From the NCBI RefSeq assembly GCF_015354335.1, contig NZ_JADKYR010000001.1:558001-622000 (forward strand): 64,000 nucleotides of DNA. Direction: 5' to 3'. A program made the translations under genes and the position numbers. Below the pieces are notes generated by a model that did no database searches, was not told where the DNA came from, and saw nothing but the letters and a program-made list of their open reading frames with translations. Positions 27,832-36,632 of this stretch are shown piece after piece (the first letter of the stretch is position 1; each line of letters starts with the position of its first letter). Source of the stretch: Methylophilus sp. 13. Its GTDB lineage: Bacteria; Pseudomonadota; Gammaproteobacteria; Burkholderiales; Methylophilaceae.

Positions 27832-28494
27832 ATGAAAATTATTATCCCGCTGCAAACCTGCTCCACGCGTATTCCGCATAAAAATATTCGCCCTTTTTAT
27901 CAGGACGATTCGCTGTTCGACATCAAGGCCAAGCAAATCTTGACCTTTGAAGCGCCAGAAAATGTCTATGTGTCATCGGAAAGCGTGGAACTGGTCAAAC
28001 CGTTATGTGACAAGTATGGCTTTCACTTTATGCAGCGCGATGCCTCCCTGACCGGCAACAAAATTTATCAGCCTGACCTGGTCAAAGCGCTAACCGACCC
28101 GCTGCCTGGTGACGATGACATTATGTGGATTCAGGTCACCTCGCCCTTATTTAATCAGTTCAAGGAAGCTTTGGCGGTCTGGAAAGATGTCCGCAACGAT
28201 TATGATTCGCTAGTTGCCGTCAAACCGTTCAAAGGGCATTTGCTGGATGGCAAAGGCAATCCGGTCAACTATGGGTTTGGCTACTGGCACAAGGTCTCGC
28301 AAGACCTGCCCAAGTTATATTCGGTGTTGTGGAGCCTGTTTATTCTCAAACGCGAGACGGTCAACCGCTTTCACTACCATATCGGCGTCAATCCCTACTT
28401 GTTTGAAACCAACCATATGGTGGTCGATATTGACTACCATGAGGACTTCGAGCTGGCAGGCATGATTTACACCAAGCTACACGGTACGATTTAA
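27832..28494 (+). CDS. CMP-sugar-type cytidylyltransferase
   Basis: The 220-residue protein looks like the acylneuraminate/Kdo cytidylyltransferase family (NeuA/KdsB), whose members activate an acidic sugar with CTP. It starts IIIPLQTCSTRIPHKNIRPF, a variant of the family's nucleotide-binding loop in which the common AR.GSKR(I/L)P.KN is changed to QTCSTRIPHKN. Later segments VYVSSES and MWIQVTSPLFNQF fit the fold. The NHMVVDIDYHEDFELA motif near the end holds the metal-binding acidic residues. It pairs with the MptE-like gene and is convergent with waaP. The substrate is not known. Confidence 0.75.
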   Translation: MKIIIPLQTCSTRIPHKNIRPFYQDDSLFDIKAKQILTFEAPENVYVSSESVELVKPLCDKYGFHFMQRDASLTGNKIYQPDLVKALTDPLPGDDDIMWIQVTSPLFNQFKEALAVWKDVRNDYDSLVAVKPFKGHLLDGKGNPVNYGFGYWHKVSQDLPKLYSVLWSLFILKRETVNRFHYHIGVNPYLFETNHMVVDIDYHEDFELAGMIYTKLHGTI

Positions 28495-28512
28495 TTCACC
28501 GCCAAATCATTC

Positions 28513-28546
28513 ACGCCGCGCTTACATGGCTACGCCAGCGCGGCGT
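28513..28546. repeat. Hairpin at the convergent cytidylyltransferase/waaP junction
   Basis: Perfect 10-bp GC-rich arms ACGCCGCGCT (28513-28522) and AGCGCGGCGT (28537-28546) around a 14-nt loop overlap the waaP stop codon. There is no T run. It may act as a transcript end or stabiliser for both genes. Confidence 0.45.
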
Positions 28547-29346
28547 TTGCGCTGGTACTTGGCGTAAAGCTTGTCCGCACGCTGCGCAATGGCACGGTAA
28601 ATTGCCGACTCCCCACGCAGTAACTGACGGTCGTCACCAACATAATGCCGTAGAAATGTGAGCAGATCTCCGCGAGTCAATTGAACATCCATGGCTGAAA
28701 AATACAGCGCAGCCAGATCTTTCATTTGCATACGTTGCGAAGGCTGTGCGCGGATTTCTGCTCTATGCAAATCCAGCACATGCAATCGTGGCGGCAGCAG
28801 CGTCAATTCAGCCGCTTTAAAGCAGAAATGGCAGATATAAAAGTCACGATGGTAGAGCGGATACGCATGCATCTGACGTGCAATCTCCGCCACCCGACGG
28901 ATCAACGCACGCTTGAACCGCAGTGTGGGCGGTGTGATTTTCCACTGTAGCGCCAAATCCTCCAGCGTGACAATCTCGCCCAAATCCTCGGTAATCACAA
29001 ATGAGCGCTGAGTGGCGGGCAGCCAGCCCTGGATGCCATGCCCCACATAAGGCGTGGTGGGAATATGCAAGCGGTGCAAGGCGGCGATGGCCGCCACCTC
29101 ATTCTGCGCATTCACCACCGGGCGTTTAAAGCTGAGCCAGTTTTTGAACAACTCGCCCCATCCCACACCAAAATGCCGTTTAATAAAAAAATGCTGGCCC
29201 GCCAGCGCAATCCGCAAGGTCTCGCGTTCGGCAACCTTGCGGAAGCTTGTGCCTGGCAACTGCATAAAAAAATCAAACACATCCGGCCGTTGCCGAATCT
29301 CGGCAGGCAGCGGATTTTCTGCTTTAAATTGTACCGTGGTACTCAT
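28522..29346 (-). CDS. waaP: LPS core heptose(I) kinase WaaP
   Basis: WaaP phosphorylates O4 of the first heptose in the LPS inner core, important for outer-membrane integrity. The 274-residue protein has the kinase-fold signature LYHRDFYICHFCF (catalytic Asp in HRD) and the metal-binding VLDLHRAEIR, both nearly identical to known WaaP motifs. The N-terminal lysine lies in HFFIKRHFG. The ATG at 29346 overlaps the upstream membrane-hydrolase stop (ATGA). It is last in the minus-strand group HAD hydrolase, membrane hydrolase, waaP. Confidence 0.94.
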   Translation of the reverse strand: MSTTVQFKAENPLPAEIRQRPDVFDFFMQLPGTSFRKVAERETLRIALAGQHFFIKRHFGVGWGELFKNWLSFKRPVVNAQNEVAAIAALHRLHIPTTPYVGHGIQGWLPATQRSFVITEDLGEIVTLEDLALQWKITPPTLRFKRALIRRVAEIARQMHAYPLYHRDFYICHFCFKAAELTLLPPRLHVLDLHRAEIRAQPSQRMQMKDLAALYFSAMDVQLTRGDLLTFLRHYVGDDRQLLRGESAIYRAIAQRADKLYAKYQRKRRAGVAM

Positions 29347-31232
29347 GACGCCTTGTCTTTGTGCAAGGCCAAAAAGCGGCTGCAATTCTGGATCGCCTGC
29401 AATAACAATGGTTGATATTTGGCCATGAGGCTGTCTTGCGCGCTGGCAGATAACGATTCATCGTGCGGCCCGGTCGGCACAAAATGATCCACGCCATGAT
29501 GCAAATATGGAATACGGTATTTCATATCCGTTGTTTGCACGCCAATAGAGTGCCAGTCACTGACCACAACAAATGGGCGTGACTGCTTAGTCAGCAACGA
29601 CAGGCCAAGCGAATAGCTGCTGCTATCCTCAGGCGCACCCAAGGCCTGTAATAACGTTGGTGAAATATCCAAATGGCTGGTCATACGCTCAATTTCGGCA
29701 TGCGCGTGCTGCGGCATCCACACCACCATGGGCGTATGTGTCTGCTCCTCAACAAAACTTGAGTTATGCCCCCAGAAGCCCTTTTCCAGAAACTCTTCTC
29801 CATGATCGCCAGTGATGATGACAATGGTATTGTCTAATGCGCCCTGCGCACGCAGTTCATCAAGCACCCGCCCCATCTGTTGATCTACCCAATGGGCAGC
29901 ATTGGTATAGCGGTTTTTGAACTCGCCGATCTTGGGCTTAAGCGACTCGCGGCTCATGCCCCAGTAATTCACATCCTTCAAATACGGGGAGGCAATCACG
30001 GCTTGCTCGGGGAAGTCATAACGCGCATGCGTAGACTCAAAGAAGAAAAAGCTCATAAATGGCCGCTGCTTATCCCGCGCACGCAAAAAGGCGATTTGCT
30101 CAGAGGCATTTTGTTGGTCACGCTGCCAGGGGGTTAACTTCTCCTCCGCCTCGTGCAGCTGTGCAAGCGGTACGCTGGCGAATAAGGTTTTATTAAACTC
30201 GGGATAAGAAAACAGTGCGCTGGTACGCAGGTCGAGTTGGTAGTTCAAGGCCTGCACGCGCTGCATGAGCAAAGGCGGTTGTTGTGCATGTAAAAAGCTG
30301 GACCAGTAAGAGCCATATAGTCCATAAAACATGCCGAACAGGCCTTCACGCGTACCGTTGCCACTGGAATAGTGGTTTTTAAAATACAAGCCTTGCTGCG
30401 CAAATTGCCAGACATGAGGCATGATCTCAGGCGTTAAACGATCCCAGCGCAGAGACTCTGCCACCAGAATGACAATATTGGGCGGCTGCTGGACGGCGCT
30501 AAACGTCACCGGCGATAAAGGATACTGAATTCTGGAAGTATCCACATTGAGATGGTTACTGCTATGGCGCACCGTTTGCACGCCCATTTTTTCTGCCCAA
30601 CTGCGGAAGGTAATCCGTTTATAGAAGGGATACACCGTCGCCGAATCAAGAATCGCCCCGTTATTTTTGACATCACTGATGCCATATAAGACAGCTTGCG
30701 CGACAAAGGCCAGCAGCACAATCAGGTACAAAGGCCGTGTCAGCAATAACGCGGGCTTGAATGACTGCATGCGCGTACTCAACCACCAGGCAAACAGCTG
30801 AATCAGGATGACAATTGCGACCGATACGCCGATGGCCACATAGGTCTCGTCGCTGGTCCCCAGCGAAGCCAGGCCGCCTTTGGTGGTGACAAGATTCCAG
30901 ATAAAGCCGTTGAAATGAAAGTTATACAGGTCATAAATCATTAAATCCGATCTGACCAGTAAAATCCCTATCACGGAAAATGTGAGCGCCAATAGCGCGG
31001 TGTAGCGGTTGATGGTGCGTGCCAGCAACGATTGCAGCCAGGCCGGGATTAGGGTCACGACGGCATAGGCAAAACTGTAAAACAGCCAGGCACAGACATG
31101 AAACCAGAAGGCCGCGCCAGAGGTTGTTTGCGCACCAATGCTGAAGAACCCCCAGCAGGTGGCTAGCATGTGCAGTGTAGTCAGGCCTAAAAACAGTTTG
31201 AGTGGTGAAATTTTCTTCATGGCGGCATTCAT
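29343..31232 (-). CDS. LapC/YejM-like inner-membrane protein with sulfatase/phosphoethanolamine-transferase domain
   Basis: 629 residues: five membrane helices in the first 190, then an alkaline-phosphatase-superfamily periplasmic domain. The membrane part (YDLYNFHFNGFIWNLV) and SSGNGTREGLFGMFYG are strongly reminiscent of E. coli LapC (YejM/PbgA), the essential regulator of LpxC proteolysis. A full catalytic set is visible: Glu259 (VAESLRWD), Thr294 (NGTREG), His402, the metal pair Asp476-His477 (GDHGEEF) and His489. E. coli LapC, as I remember it, lacks the DHG motif. The protein may be an active phosphoethanolamine- or phosphoglycerol-type transferase, a LapC orthologue, or both. It is coupled to waaP by overlap. 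Confidence 0.8.
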   Translation of the reverse strand: MNAAMKKISPLKLFLGLTTLHMLATCWGFFSIGAQTTSGAAFWFHVCAWLFYSFAYAVVTLIPAWLQSLLARTINRYTALLALTFSVIGILLVRSDLMIYDLYNFHFNGFIWNLVTTKGGLASLGTSDETYVAIGVSVAIVILIQLFAWWLSTRMQSFKPALLLTRPLYLIVLLAFVAQAVLYGISDVKNNGAILDSATVYPFYKRITFRSWAEKMGVQTVRHSSNHLNVDTSRIQYPLSPVTFSAVQQPPNIVILVAESLRWDRLTPEIMPHVWQFAQQGLYFKNHYSSGNGTREGLFGMFYGLYGSYWSSFLHAQQPPLLMQRVQALNYQLDLRTSALFSYPEFNKTLFASVPLAQLHEAEEKLTPWQRDQQNASEQIAFLRARDKQRPFMSFFFFESTHARYDFPEQAVIASPYLKDVNYWGMSRESLKPKIGEFKNRYTNAAHWVDQQMGRVLDELRAQGALDNTIVIITGDHGEEFLEKGFWGHNSSFVEEQTHTPMVVWMPQHAHAEIERMTSHLDISPTLLQALGAPEDSSSYSLGLSLLTKQSRPFVVVSDWHSIGVQTTDMKYRIPYLHHGVDHFVPTGPHDESLSASAQDSLMAKYQPLLLQAIQNCSRFLALHKDKAS

Positions 31233-31253
31233 CTTTAAGCAGTCTGGCGACGA

Positions 31254-31940
31254 TTAGGGCGCACAGAAAGCCGTTACAGGCGACAATTCAAGCTGATGAC
31301 AAACGGTCACCCCATGCGTCTGGCAGTAGGCTTGCCAGTCCGGCATATCGGTCCAGTCTGCGACAAAAATGAAATCCAGCCCGGCGCCAGTCGAAGCCTG
31401 ATGATCAAAGCGGCTATCGCCAATAAACAAGGCCGGGAACTGGATGGTCCCATCGGCAATCATGCTGGCCAGGTGCTCATTCTTTTTAGTCGGTCCACCA
31501 TAAATGCCCAGTTCAAACAGCGTATCCAGGCCACGGCGCGGGAAAATTTGCCGCAACTCTGTTTGATCTCCGCCAGACAGCAGCATCCACTTGGCGTTTG
31601 CGGTTTCTTTTTTCAAATCCATCAGTGCAGGCGCAACCTCACACTGCATCAGGGTTTCATCCAGAATCTCGGTAAACGCATCCATAAAGGCCTGAAACCG
31701 CTCAGGCGTTAAAGGCTGTTTGATAATCTCGGTGATGTAATAACGGATTTTGTCATTGCGCGGGATGCTGCCCAACTGGATATGATAGTCCACAAAGGCC
31801 TGCGCCTGCGCCTCCGTCCCCCCCATCCGCTTGGCGGTGTTGTAATAGGCATCCACTTTCGTCTGGTTGCTATTGAGGACAACGCCATCGCAATCGAGCA
31901 CAATGGTTTTATACAGGGAGAGGTCTGGTCTTTGGGACAT
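31254..31940 (-). CDS. HAD-superfamily phosphatase
   Basis: A 228-residue haloacid-dehalogenase-type hydrolase. Motif I is VLDCDGVVLNSN near residue 14 (nucleophile and acid/base Asp), motif II is LLSGGDQTEL, and motif III/IV includes PALFIGDSRFDHQAS. The helical cap lies between motifs I and II. The start at 31940 is fixed by motif I. It is first in the group with the LapC-like gene (21 bp gap) and waaP, so it may dephosphorylate an LPS-core sugar phosphate, which is inference. It resembles Kdo-8-P or heptose phosphatases only in general fold. Confidence 0.75.
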   Translation of the reverse strand: MSQRPDLSLYKTIVLDCDGVVLNSNQTKVDAYYNTAKRMGGTEAQAQAFVDYHIQLGSIPRNDKIRYYITEIIKQPLTPERFQAFMDAFTEILDETLMQCEVAPALMDLKKETANAKWMLLSGGDQTELRQIFPRRGLDTLFELGIYGGPTKKNEHLASMIADGTIQFPALFIGDSRFDHQASTGAGLDFIFVADWTDMPDWQAYCQTHGVTVCHQLELSPVTAFCAP

Positions 31941-31957
31941 AACGGCGTGGGCTTGGC

Positions 31958-31989
31958 AAATAAAAAAGGCTTGTATCACTACAAGCCTT
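31958..31989 (-). terminator. Intrinsic terminator after eda
   Basis: A perfect 10-bp stem AAGGCTTGTA / TACAAGCCTT (arms 31966-31975 and 31980-31989) with a 4-nt loop is followed on the minus strand by a T-rich tail (TTTTATTT). The tail ends 17 nt before the ATG of the HAD gene. Confidence 0.88.
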
Positions 31990-32018
31990 CATTATAGACG
32001 ATTTGTCTAACGCTATAC

Positions 32019-32648
32019 TTATTTGGCCGCCACGATCGCAGAAGCCTCTTTCGCCAGCTTGGTGATCTGTGCCCAGTCCTTATTGGCCACGGCATCGGCA
32101 GGCGTCAACCAGGTGCCGCCGCACACAACCACGTTAGGCAACGCCAGGAATTGCGGGGCACTTTCAACGCTGACACCGCCCGTTGGGCAGAATTTCACAT
32201 CAGCAAATGGGCCGGCAAAGCCTTTGAGCAGGTTAATGCCACCCACAGCGACTGCCGGGAACAATTTCAGGAAGTAATAATCATCGGCATTCGCCATCAT
32301 GATTTCTGAGCCGGTAGACACGCCTGGCAACAGTGGCAAGCCGATTTCACGGGCATATTTACCTAACTCGCTAGTGTAGCCTGGGCTGACCGCAAACTGG
32401 CAACCTACATCCTTGGAGTTTTTCGCATCTTTCAGGTTACGCACGGTCCCGGAACCCAAGATCGCGTCAGGCACATGCTTGGCAATTTCTTCCATGGCTT
32501 GCAGGGCAACCGGGGAACGCAATGTGACTTCCAGCACCTTAATACCGCCTTCCAGCAACGCTTCGGCCATCGGCACCGCATCTTCCACTTTGTTAATGAC
32601 AATCACCGGAATCACCGGGCCATGATTTGCTAACTCTAATGTGCTCAT
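32019..32648 (-). CDS. eda: KDPG aldolase (2-dehydro-3-deoxy-phosphogluconate aldolase)
   Basis: Eda splits 2-keto-3-deoxy-6-phosphogluconate into pyruvate and glyceraldehyde 3-phosphate. The 209 residues match the family (213 in E. coli). The substrate-binding VLEVTLRSPVAL and the Schiff-base lysine in YFLKLFPAVAVGG are present, and FCPTGGVS closes the barrel. With edd it forms the Entner-Doudoroff branch that in Methylophilus-type methylotrophs cleaves hexose phosphate made by the RuMP cycle. It lies 155 bp behind edd, separated by a structured repeat-like element, and ends at a strong terminator. Confidence 0.96.
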   Translation of the reverse strand: MSTLELANHGPVIPVIVINKVEDAVPMAEALLEGGIKVLEVTLRSPVALQAMEEIAKHVPDAILGSGTVRNLKDAKNSKDVGCQFAVSPGYTSELGKYAREIGLPLLPGVSTGSEIMMANADDYYFLKLFPAVAVGGINLLKGFAGPFADVKFCPTGGVSVESAPQFLALPNVVVCGGTWLTPADAVANKDWAQITKLAKEASAIVAAK

Positions 32649-32703
32649 GTTTTGAATATTGACCTAATAAATAAAAAAATTGTTTTTTTAATCGTTTGCT
32701 TTA

Positions 32704-32808
32704 TGTAAATGAAGATTGCTAAGCAAAACTAGGCGCAGGCGCGTAGACAGTACGAATAGTACGGCAAGCAAACTGCAACGACGTATTGCGACGCAATGTG
32801 CATTTACA
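32704..32808. repeat. 105-bp palindromic repeat-like element between edd and eda
   Basis: The element begins TGTAAATG (32704-32711) and ends with the exact inverse CATTTACA (32801-32808). Inside are short palindromes: TTGCTAAGCAA (from 32715), AGTACGAATAGTAC (32750-32762, overlapping arms) and ATTGCGACGCAAT (32785-32797). Its right terminal repeat contains the edd stop codon (TAA, 32804-32806). The core GACAGTACGAATAGTACGG followed by CAAG resembles, from memory, the core of small repeats abundant in Neisseria. It could be a MITE or remnant. Confidence 0.55.
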
Positions 32809-34618
32809 ACCAGGTAACGGCGCCTTCTTCGGCCGACAGCACATTCCTGCGCATGCCACCAAACAACTCACGGCCCAAGCCATGGGCGTTGTAATGCCGT
32901 TTGGCATCGCTCAGCTCTTCAGCCTCGCGCTCAGCCCAAGTGTCTTCATCCACCAGCACATTCAACTGACCGACGGTCCCATTGAGGCGGATGATGTCAC
33001 CGTTGCGGATTTTGGCAATCGGGCCACCCGCGCTGGCTTCCGGACTCAAGTGAATCGCAGCAGGAATCTTGCCTGAAGCACCACTCATGCGGCCGTCCGT
33101 CACAATCGCTACACGGAAGCCCTTGTTTTGCAACACAGCAAGTGGTGGTGTCAATTTATGCAACTCTGGCATGCCGTTGGCTTTAGGGCCCTGGAAGCGC
33201 ACGACAGCAATGAAGTCACGCTCCAACTCACCGCGGTCAAACGCGGCCAGCAACTCTTCTTGCGCATCAAACACAATGGCTGGCGCTTCGATGATGTGGC
33301 GGTCTTCAGGGACGGCAGAAATCTTGATCACGCTGCGGCCAAGGTTACCCTTGAGCAGACGCAGGCCGCCGGACTCGTTAAACGGATGCGAGGCTGTGCG
33401 CACGATGGTTTCATCACCACTTTCGGCCGGGTAGTCTTTCCACACCAGCTTGTCCGCTTCTTTTTCCGGCTTTTTACCGTAATCGCGCATGCCGCCGCCA
33501 CTCACGGTGTAGACATCCGGATACATATAACCGCCTTCGATCAGTTCGCGGATCACAAAACCTGGCCCACCAGCTGCTTGGAATTCGTTGACATCTGCCT
33601 TACCGTTTGGATAAACACTGGCCAGCAGTGGCGTCCCTTTAGCCAGATAATGGAAATCTGTCCAGTCAATGATAATGCCCGCAGCACGCGCAACCGCTAC
33701 CCAGTGAATCAAATGGTTGGTGGAACCGCCAGTAGCCAGCAAAGCCACCATCGCGTTCACGATCACATGCTCATCTACCAGACGGCCAATCGGCACGAAT
33801 TTATCTTTTTTAGCGTTTTGCACTACCAGACGCACCGCTTCACGCGTCAAGTCTTCACGCATGCCATCATGCGGGTGGATAAAAGCCGCCCCTGGCACGT
33901 GCAAGCCCATGGCTTCCAGCAACATCTGGTTACTGTTGGCCGTACCGTAGAAGGTACAGGTGCCGGCACCGTGGTAAGCCGCAGATTCGCTGGCCAGCAA
34001 CTCATCACGGTCACACAAGCCTTGTGCATATTTTTCACGCACTTTGGATTTCGAGGTGTTATCAATGCCAGTGCTCATCGGGCCCGCTGGCACAAATACA
34101 CATGGCAAATGCCCAAAATGCAAGGCGCCGATCAACAGGCCGGGCACGATCTTGTCACAGACGCCCAGCAGTAATGCTGCATCAAACACGTCATGAGACA
34201 AGGCAATGGCCGTACTCATGGCAATGGTATCGCGGCTGAACAGGCTCAGCTCCATGCCAGGCTCGCCCTGGGTAATCCCATCACACATGGCAGGCACGCC
34301 ACCGGCCACCTGCACGGTTGCGCCATGCTTGCGTGCTTCATCACGAATAATATCCGGATAGTTCACATACGGCTGATGGGCGGACAACATTTCGTTGTAA
34401 GCAGTGACGATACCGACGTGTGTCGGCTTCTCGGCGTAAATCTTGAATTTGTCGTTTTGTGGCATGGCCGCAAACGCGTGTGCCACGTTGGCACAGCCCA
34501 AGCGGTCCGGGCCTTTTTCACGGTTCAGGTAATCATCAATGCGCTGCAAATACGCCTTGCGGGTCGGACGGCTACGCTCGATGATGCGTTCTGTTACTTC
34601 AATGTGAGATTGTTTCAT
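32804..34618 (-). CDS. edd: 6-phosphogluconate dehydratase
   Basis: Edd dehydrates 6-phosphogluconate to KDPG and is an Fe-S enzyme of the IlvD/Edd family. Its 604 residues equal the family length. Conserved segments are [42 protein letters not shown], the [15 protein letters not shown] cluster cysteine, [33 protein letters not shown] and [16 protein letters not shown]. The stop codon lies within a repeat-like element. A near-consensus promoter stands 120 bp upstream. The gene separates two LPS-core gene groups without any obvious functional link to them. Confidence 0.97.
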   Translation of the reverse strand: MKQSHIEVTERIIERSRPTRKAYLQRIDDYLNREKGPDRLGCANVAHAFAAMPQNDKFKIYAEKPTHVGIVTAYNEMLSAHQPYVNYPDIIRDEARKHGATVQVAGGVPAMCDGITQGEPGMELSLFSRDTIAMSTAIALSHDVFDAALLLGVCDKIVPGLLIGALHFGHLPCVFVPAGPMSTGIDNTSKSKVREKYAQGLCDRDELLASESAAYHGAGTCTFYGTANSNQMLLEAMGLHVPGAAFIHPHDGMREDLTREAVRLVVQNAKKDKFVPIGRLVDEHVIVNAMVALLATGGSTNHLIHWVAVARAAGIIIDWTDFHYLAKGTPLLASVYPNGKADVNEFQAAGGPGFVIRELIEGGYMYPDVYTVSGGGMRDYGKKPEKEADKLVWKDYPAESGDETIVRTASHPFNESGGLRLLKGNLGRSVIKISAVPEDRHIIEAPAIVFDAQEELLAAFDRGELERDFIAVVRFQGPKANGMPELHKLTPPLAVLQNKGFRVAIVTDGRMSGASGKIPAAIHLSPEASAGGPIAKIRNGDIIRLNGTVGQLNVLVDEDTWAEREAEELSDAKRHYNAHGLGRELFGGMRRNVLSAEEGAVTWL

Positions 34619-34740
34619 TGACTATCGCTCAACTGTGTTTTAACTACCTGATGAACTATCCTGGTGAACTGCTTTGAACTTGCTATTGCGTCACAGTATA
34701 GGGTGAAGATATATGAATCCAAACAGGCTCCCTACCCCCG

Positions 34741-34769
34741 ATTATCTCCAAACTGCTGCACTACGTCAA
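34741..34769 (-). promoter_or_regulatory. edd promoter
   Basis: On the minus strand, -35 TTGACG (34764-34769) and -10 GATAAT (34741-34746) are 17 bp apart. Transcription should begin near 34735, about 115 nt before the edd ATG. Confidence 0.75.
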
Positions 34770-34846
34770 ATTGAATTACCCGAATCCAACATTTTTTCAG
34801 ATGATTCAATGACTTAAAACAATATGCCTCTTTTTCGCGTAGTGCA
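34757..34846. promoter_or_regulatory. Separated inverted repeat at the edd promoter, candidate operator pair
   Basis: TGCACTACG (34757-34765) and its exact complement CGTAGTGCA (34838-34846) are about 72 bp apart; the first copy touches the -35 box of edd. Half-sites at such a spacing suit a looping regulator, but chance cannot be excluded. Confidence 0.35.
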
Positions 34847-34873
34847 TTGACACTCATGGAATGTAGCCAGACA

Positions 34874-36595
34874 TCAAGCAGATTTGGTCACCAGAATATC
34901 TTCCAGCATCAGATATTCCAGATCACAGCCATAAAACATATTCAGGGCATCAGTCGGGCTACAAATCATCGGTTCGCCGCGTCTGTTAAGCGAGGTATTG
35001 AGCACCACGCCATTACCACGCAGTTGCTCCAGATGCTCAATCAGCGCGTAGTAGCGTGGATTGGTGGCTTTGGTCACAACCTGTGCACGTGCCGTGCCGT
35101 CCTCATGGACCACTTCCGGAATGCGGTTTTTCCAGGCCGGGTTCACATCAAAGGTGAAGGTCATGTAGGGCGCCGGATGGTCGGTTTGCAGAATATCCTC
35201 CGCCACGCGGTCCAGCATGCTGGGGCAGAATGGCCGCCAGCGCTCACGGTATTTGATCTGGGCATTGATGCGGTCCGCCACGCCAGGAAAACTGGGATCA
35301 CCCAGAATGCTGCGGCAACCCAGGGCACGCGGGCCAAACTCCATGCGCCCCTGGAACCAGGCGAGTGGATTCCCAGCGGCCAGCAATTCTGCCGCTTTAC
35401 GTGGGCCATCTTCTACACGGGTAAAAACAGGCTTGGACGGATGCGCTTCACAGGCGGCAATACACTCTTCATTGGTGTAAGAAGGCCCGAGGTAAGCGTG
35501 TTCCATTTTATGGATGTTTTCGCCCGCCAGATGTGCAGCGTAAGTCGCCGCGCCCAGGCTGGTACCGTTATCGCCAGAAGCAGGCTGTACAAATAATTCT
35601 TTCACGTGTGGCAAGGCGATAATGCGCTGATTCAGCTTCACGTTGAGCGCAACGCCGCCTGCCATCACAATCTTGCCGGTCTCGCGCAGAATATCGCCCA
35701 GATAATATTCAATCATCTGCAAAGCCAGGTCTTCCAGCAGCTTCTGTACACTGGCAGCGTAATGAATATACGGGTCGTCAATCTCGTCGCCCTCACGCTT
35801 GGGGCCTAGCCATTCAATCAGTTTGGGCGTGAAGTAGTAGCCTTTGCCATTTTCTTTGTAACGGCGCAAACCGACCACGTTGACGTATTCGGTGTTGATG
35901 ATGAGCTCACCGTTTTCAAACTTGGCCAGGCGGCTCAAATCATATTTGTTCGGGTCGCCATACGGCGCCATACCCATGACTTTAAATTCACCATCAAGCA
36001 TCTCAAATCCAAGAAACTCGGTGATCGCGCCATACAGGCCACCCAGTGAATCCGGGTCATAGAATTCCTTGATTTTGTGAATCTTGCCATGTTCCCCATA
36101 GCCAAAAAACGTGGTGGCATATTCCCCTTTGCCGTCAATGCCGACAATGGCGGTTTTTTCCTTGAAGCCACTCAGATGATAAGCACTGGAAGCATGCGCC
36201 AGATGGTGTTCAACCGGCACATATTTGGCTTTGCTCAACCCAAGCTCTTCCATCAATTTGAGTGATTTGTCGCGGTTGCGACGGAAACGGCGGTTGCCAT
36301 TAAAAATGGCGTCCAGTGCACGGTCTGGTGCGTACCAGTAGCGCCTAGCGTAATGCCAGCGCGCAGCCGACGTCAGCGGAATTTCACCATAAGGGAAAGC
36401 CACGATATCGACTTGTTCAGGGGAAATGCCCGCCTGTTTCAGGCAAAACTTGGCCGCTTCGTAAGGCCAGTGATTTTTGGCGTGCTTGTCGCGGATAAAG
36501 CGCTCTTCTTCTGCCGCAGCGACAATTTTGCCATCTACCAGAATGGCAGCCGAAGCATCATGCCCCAAGGCACCGGATAAACCTAACACAATCAT
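34874..36595 (-). CDS. NodU/CmcH-type carbamoyltransferase
   Basis: A 573-residue enzyme that transfers carbamoyl from carbamoyl phosphate (via a carbamoyl adenylate) to a sugar hydroxyl. The N-terminal Kae1-like domain starts VLGLSGALGHDASAAIL and has the metal-binding VEHHLAHASSAYHLSGF near residue 140. The C-terminal YrdC-like part contains FGPRALGCRSILGDPSF and NTSLNRRGEPMICSPTDAL. In Pseudomonas aeruginosa a member of this family (WapO) carbamoylates the second core heptose. Here the gene is the last of a minus-strand group of LPS kinases and a GT9 enzyme, so the same role is likely. Confidence 0.88.
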   Translation of the reverse strand: MIVLGLSGALGHDASAAILVDGKIVAAAEEERFIRDKHAKNHWPYEAAKFCLKQAGISPEQVDIVAFPYGEIPLTSAARWHYARRYWYAPDRALDAIFNGNRRFRRNRDKSLKLMEELGLSKAKYVPVEHHLAHASSAYHLSGFKEKTAIVGIDGKGEYATTFFGYGEHGKIHKIKEFYDPDSLGGLYGAITEFLGFEMLDGEFKVMGMAPYGDPNKYDLSRLAKFENGELIINTEYVNVVGLRRYKENGKGYYFTPKLIEWLGPKREGDEIDDPYIHYAASVQKLLEDLALQMIEYYLGDILRETGKIVMAGGVALNVKLNQRIIALPHVKELFVQPASGDNGTSLGAATYAAHLAGENIHKMEHAYLGPSYTNEECIAACEAHPSKPVFTRVEDGPRKAAELLAAGNPLAWFQGRMEFGPRALGCRSILGDPSFPGVADRINAQIKYRERWRPFCPSMLDRVAEDILQTDHPAPYMTFTFDVNPAWKNRIPEVVHEDGTARAQVVTKATNPRYYALIEHLEQLRGNGVVLNTSLNRRGEPMICSPTDALNMFYGCDLEYLMLEDILVTKSA

Positions 36596-36632
36596 GCAGA
36601 AACTCGCGTAACGATCAAATCAATCGAATGGA

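Noticed and set aside
33128-34174. 348-codon plus-strand frame opposite edd
   Set aside because: The edd protein is unambiguous on the other strand, and the frame is His/Gln/Thr-rich and without motifs, as for a shadow.
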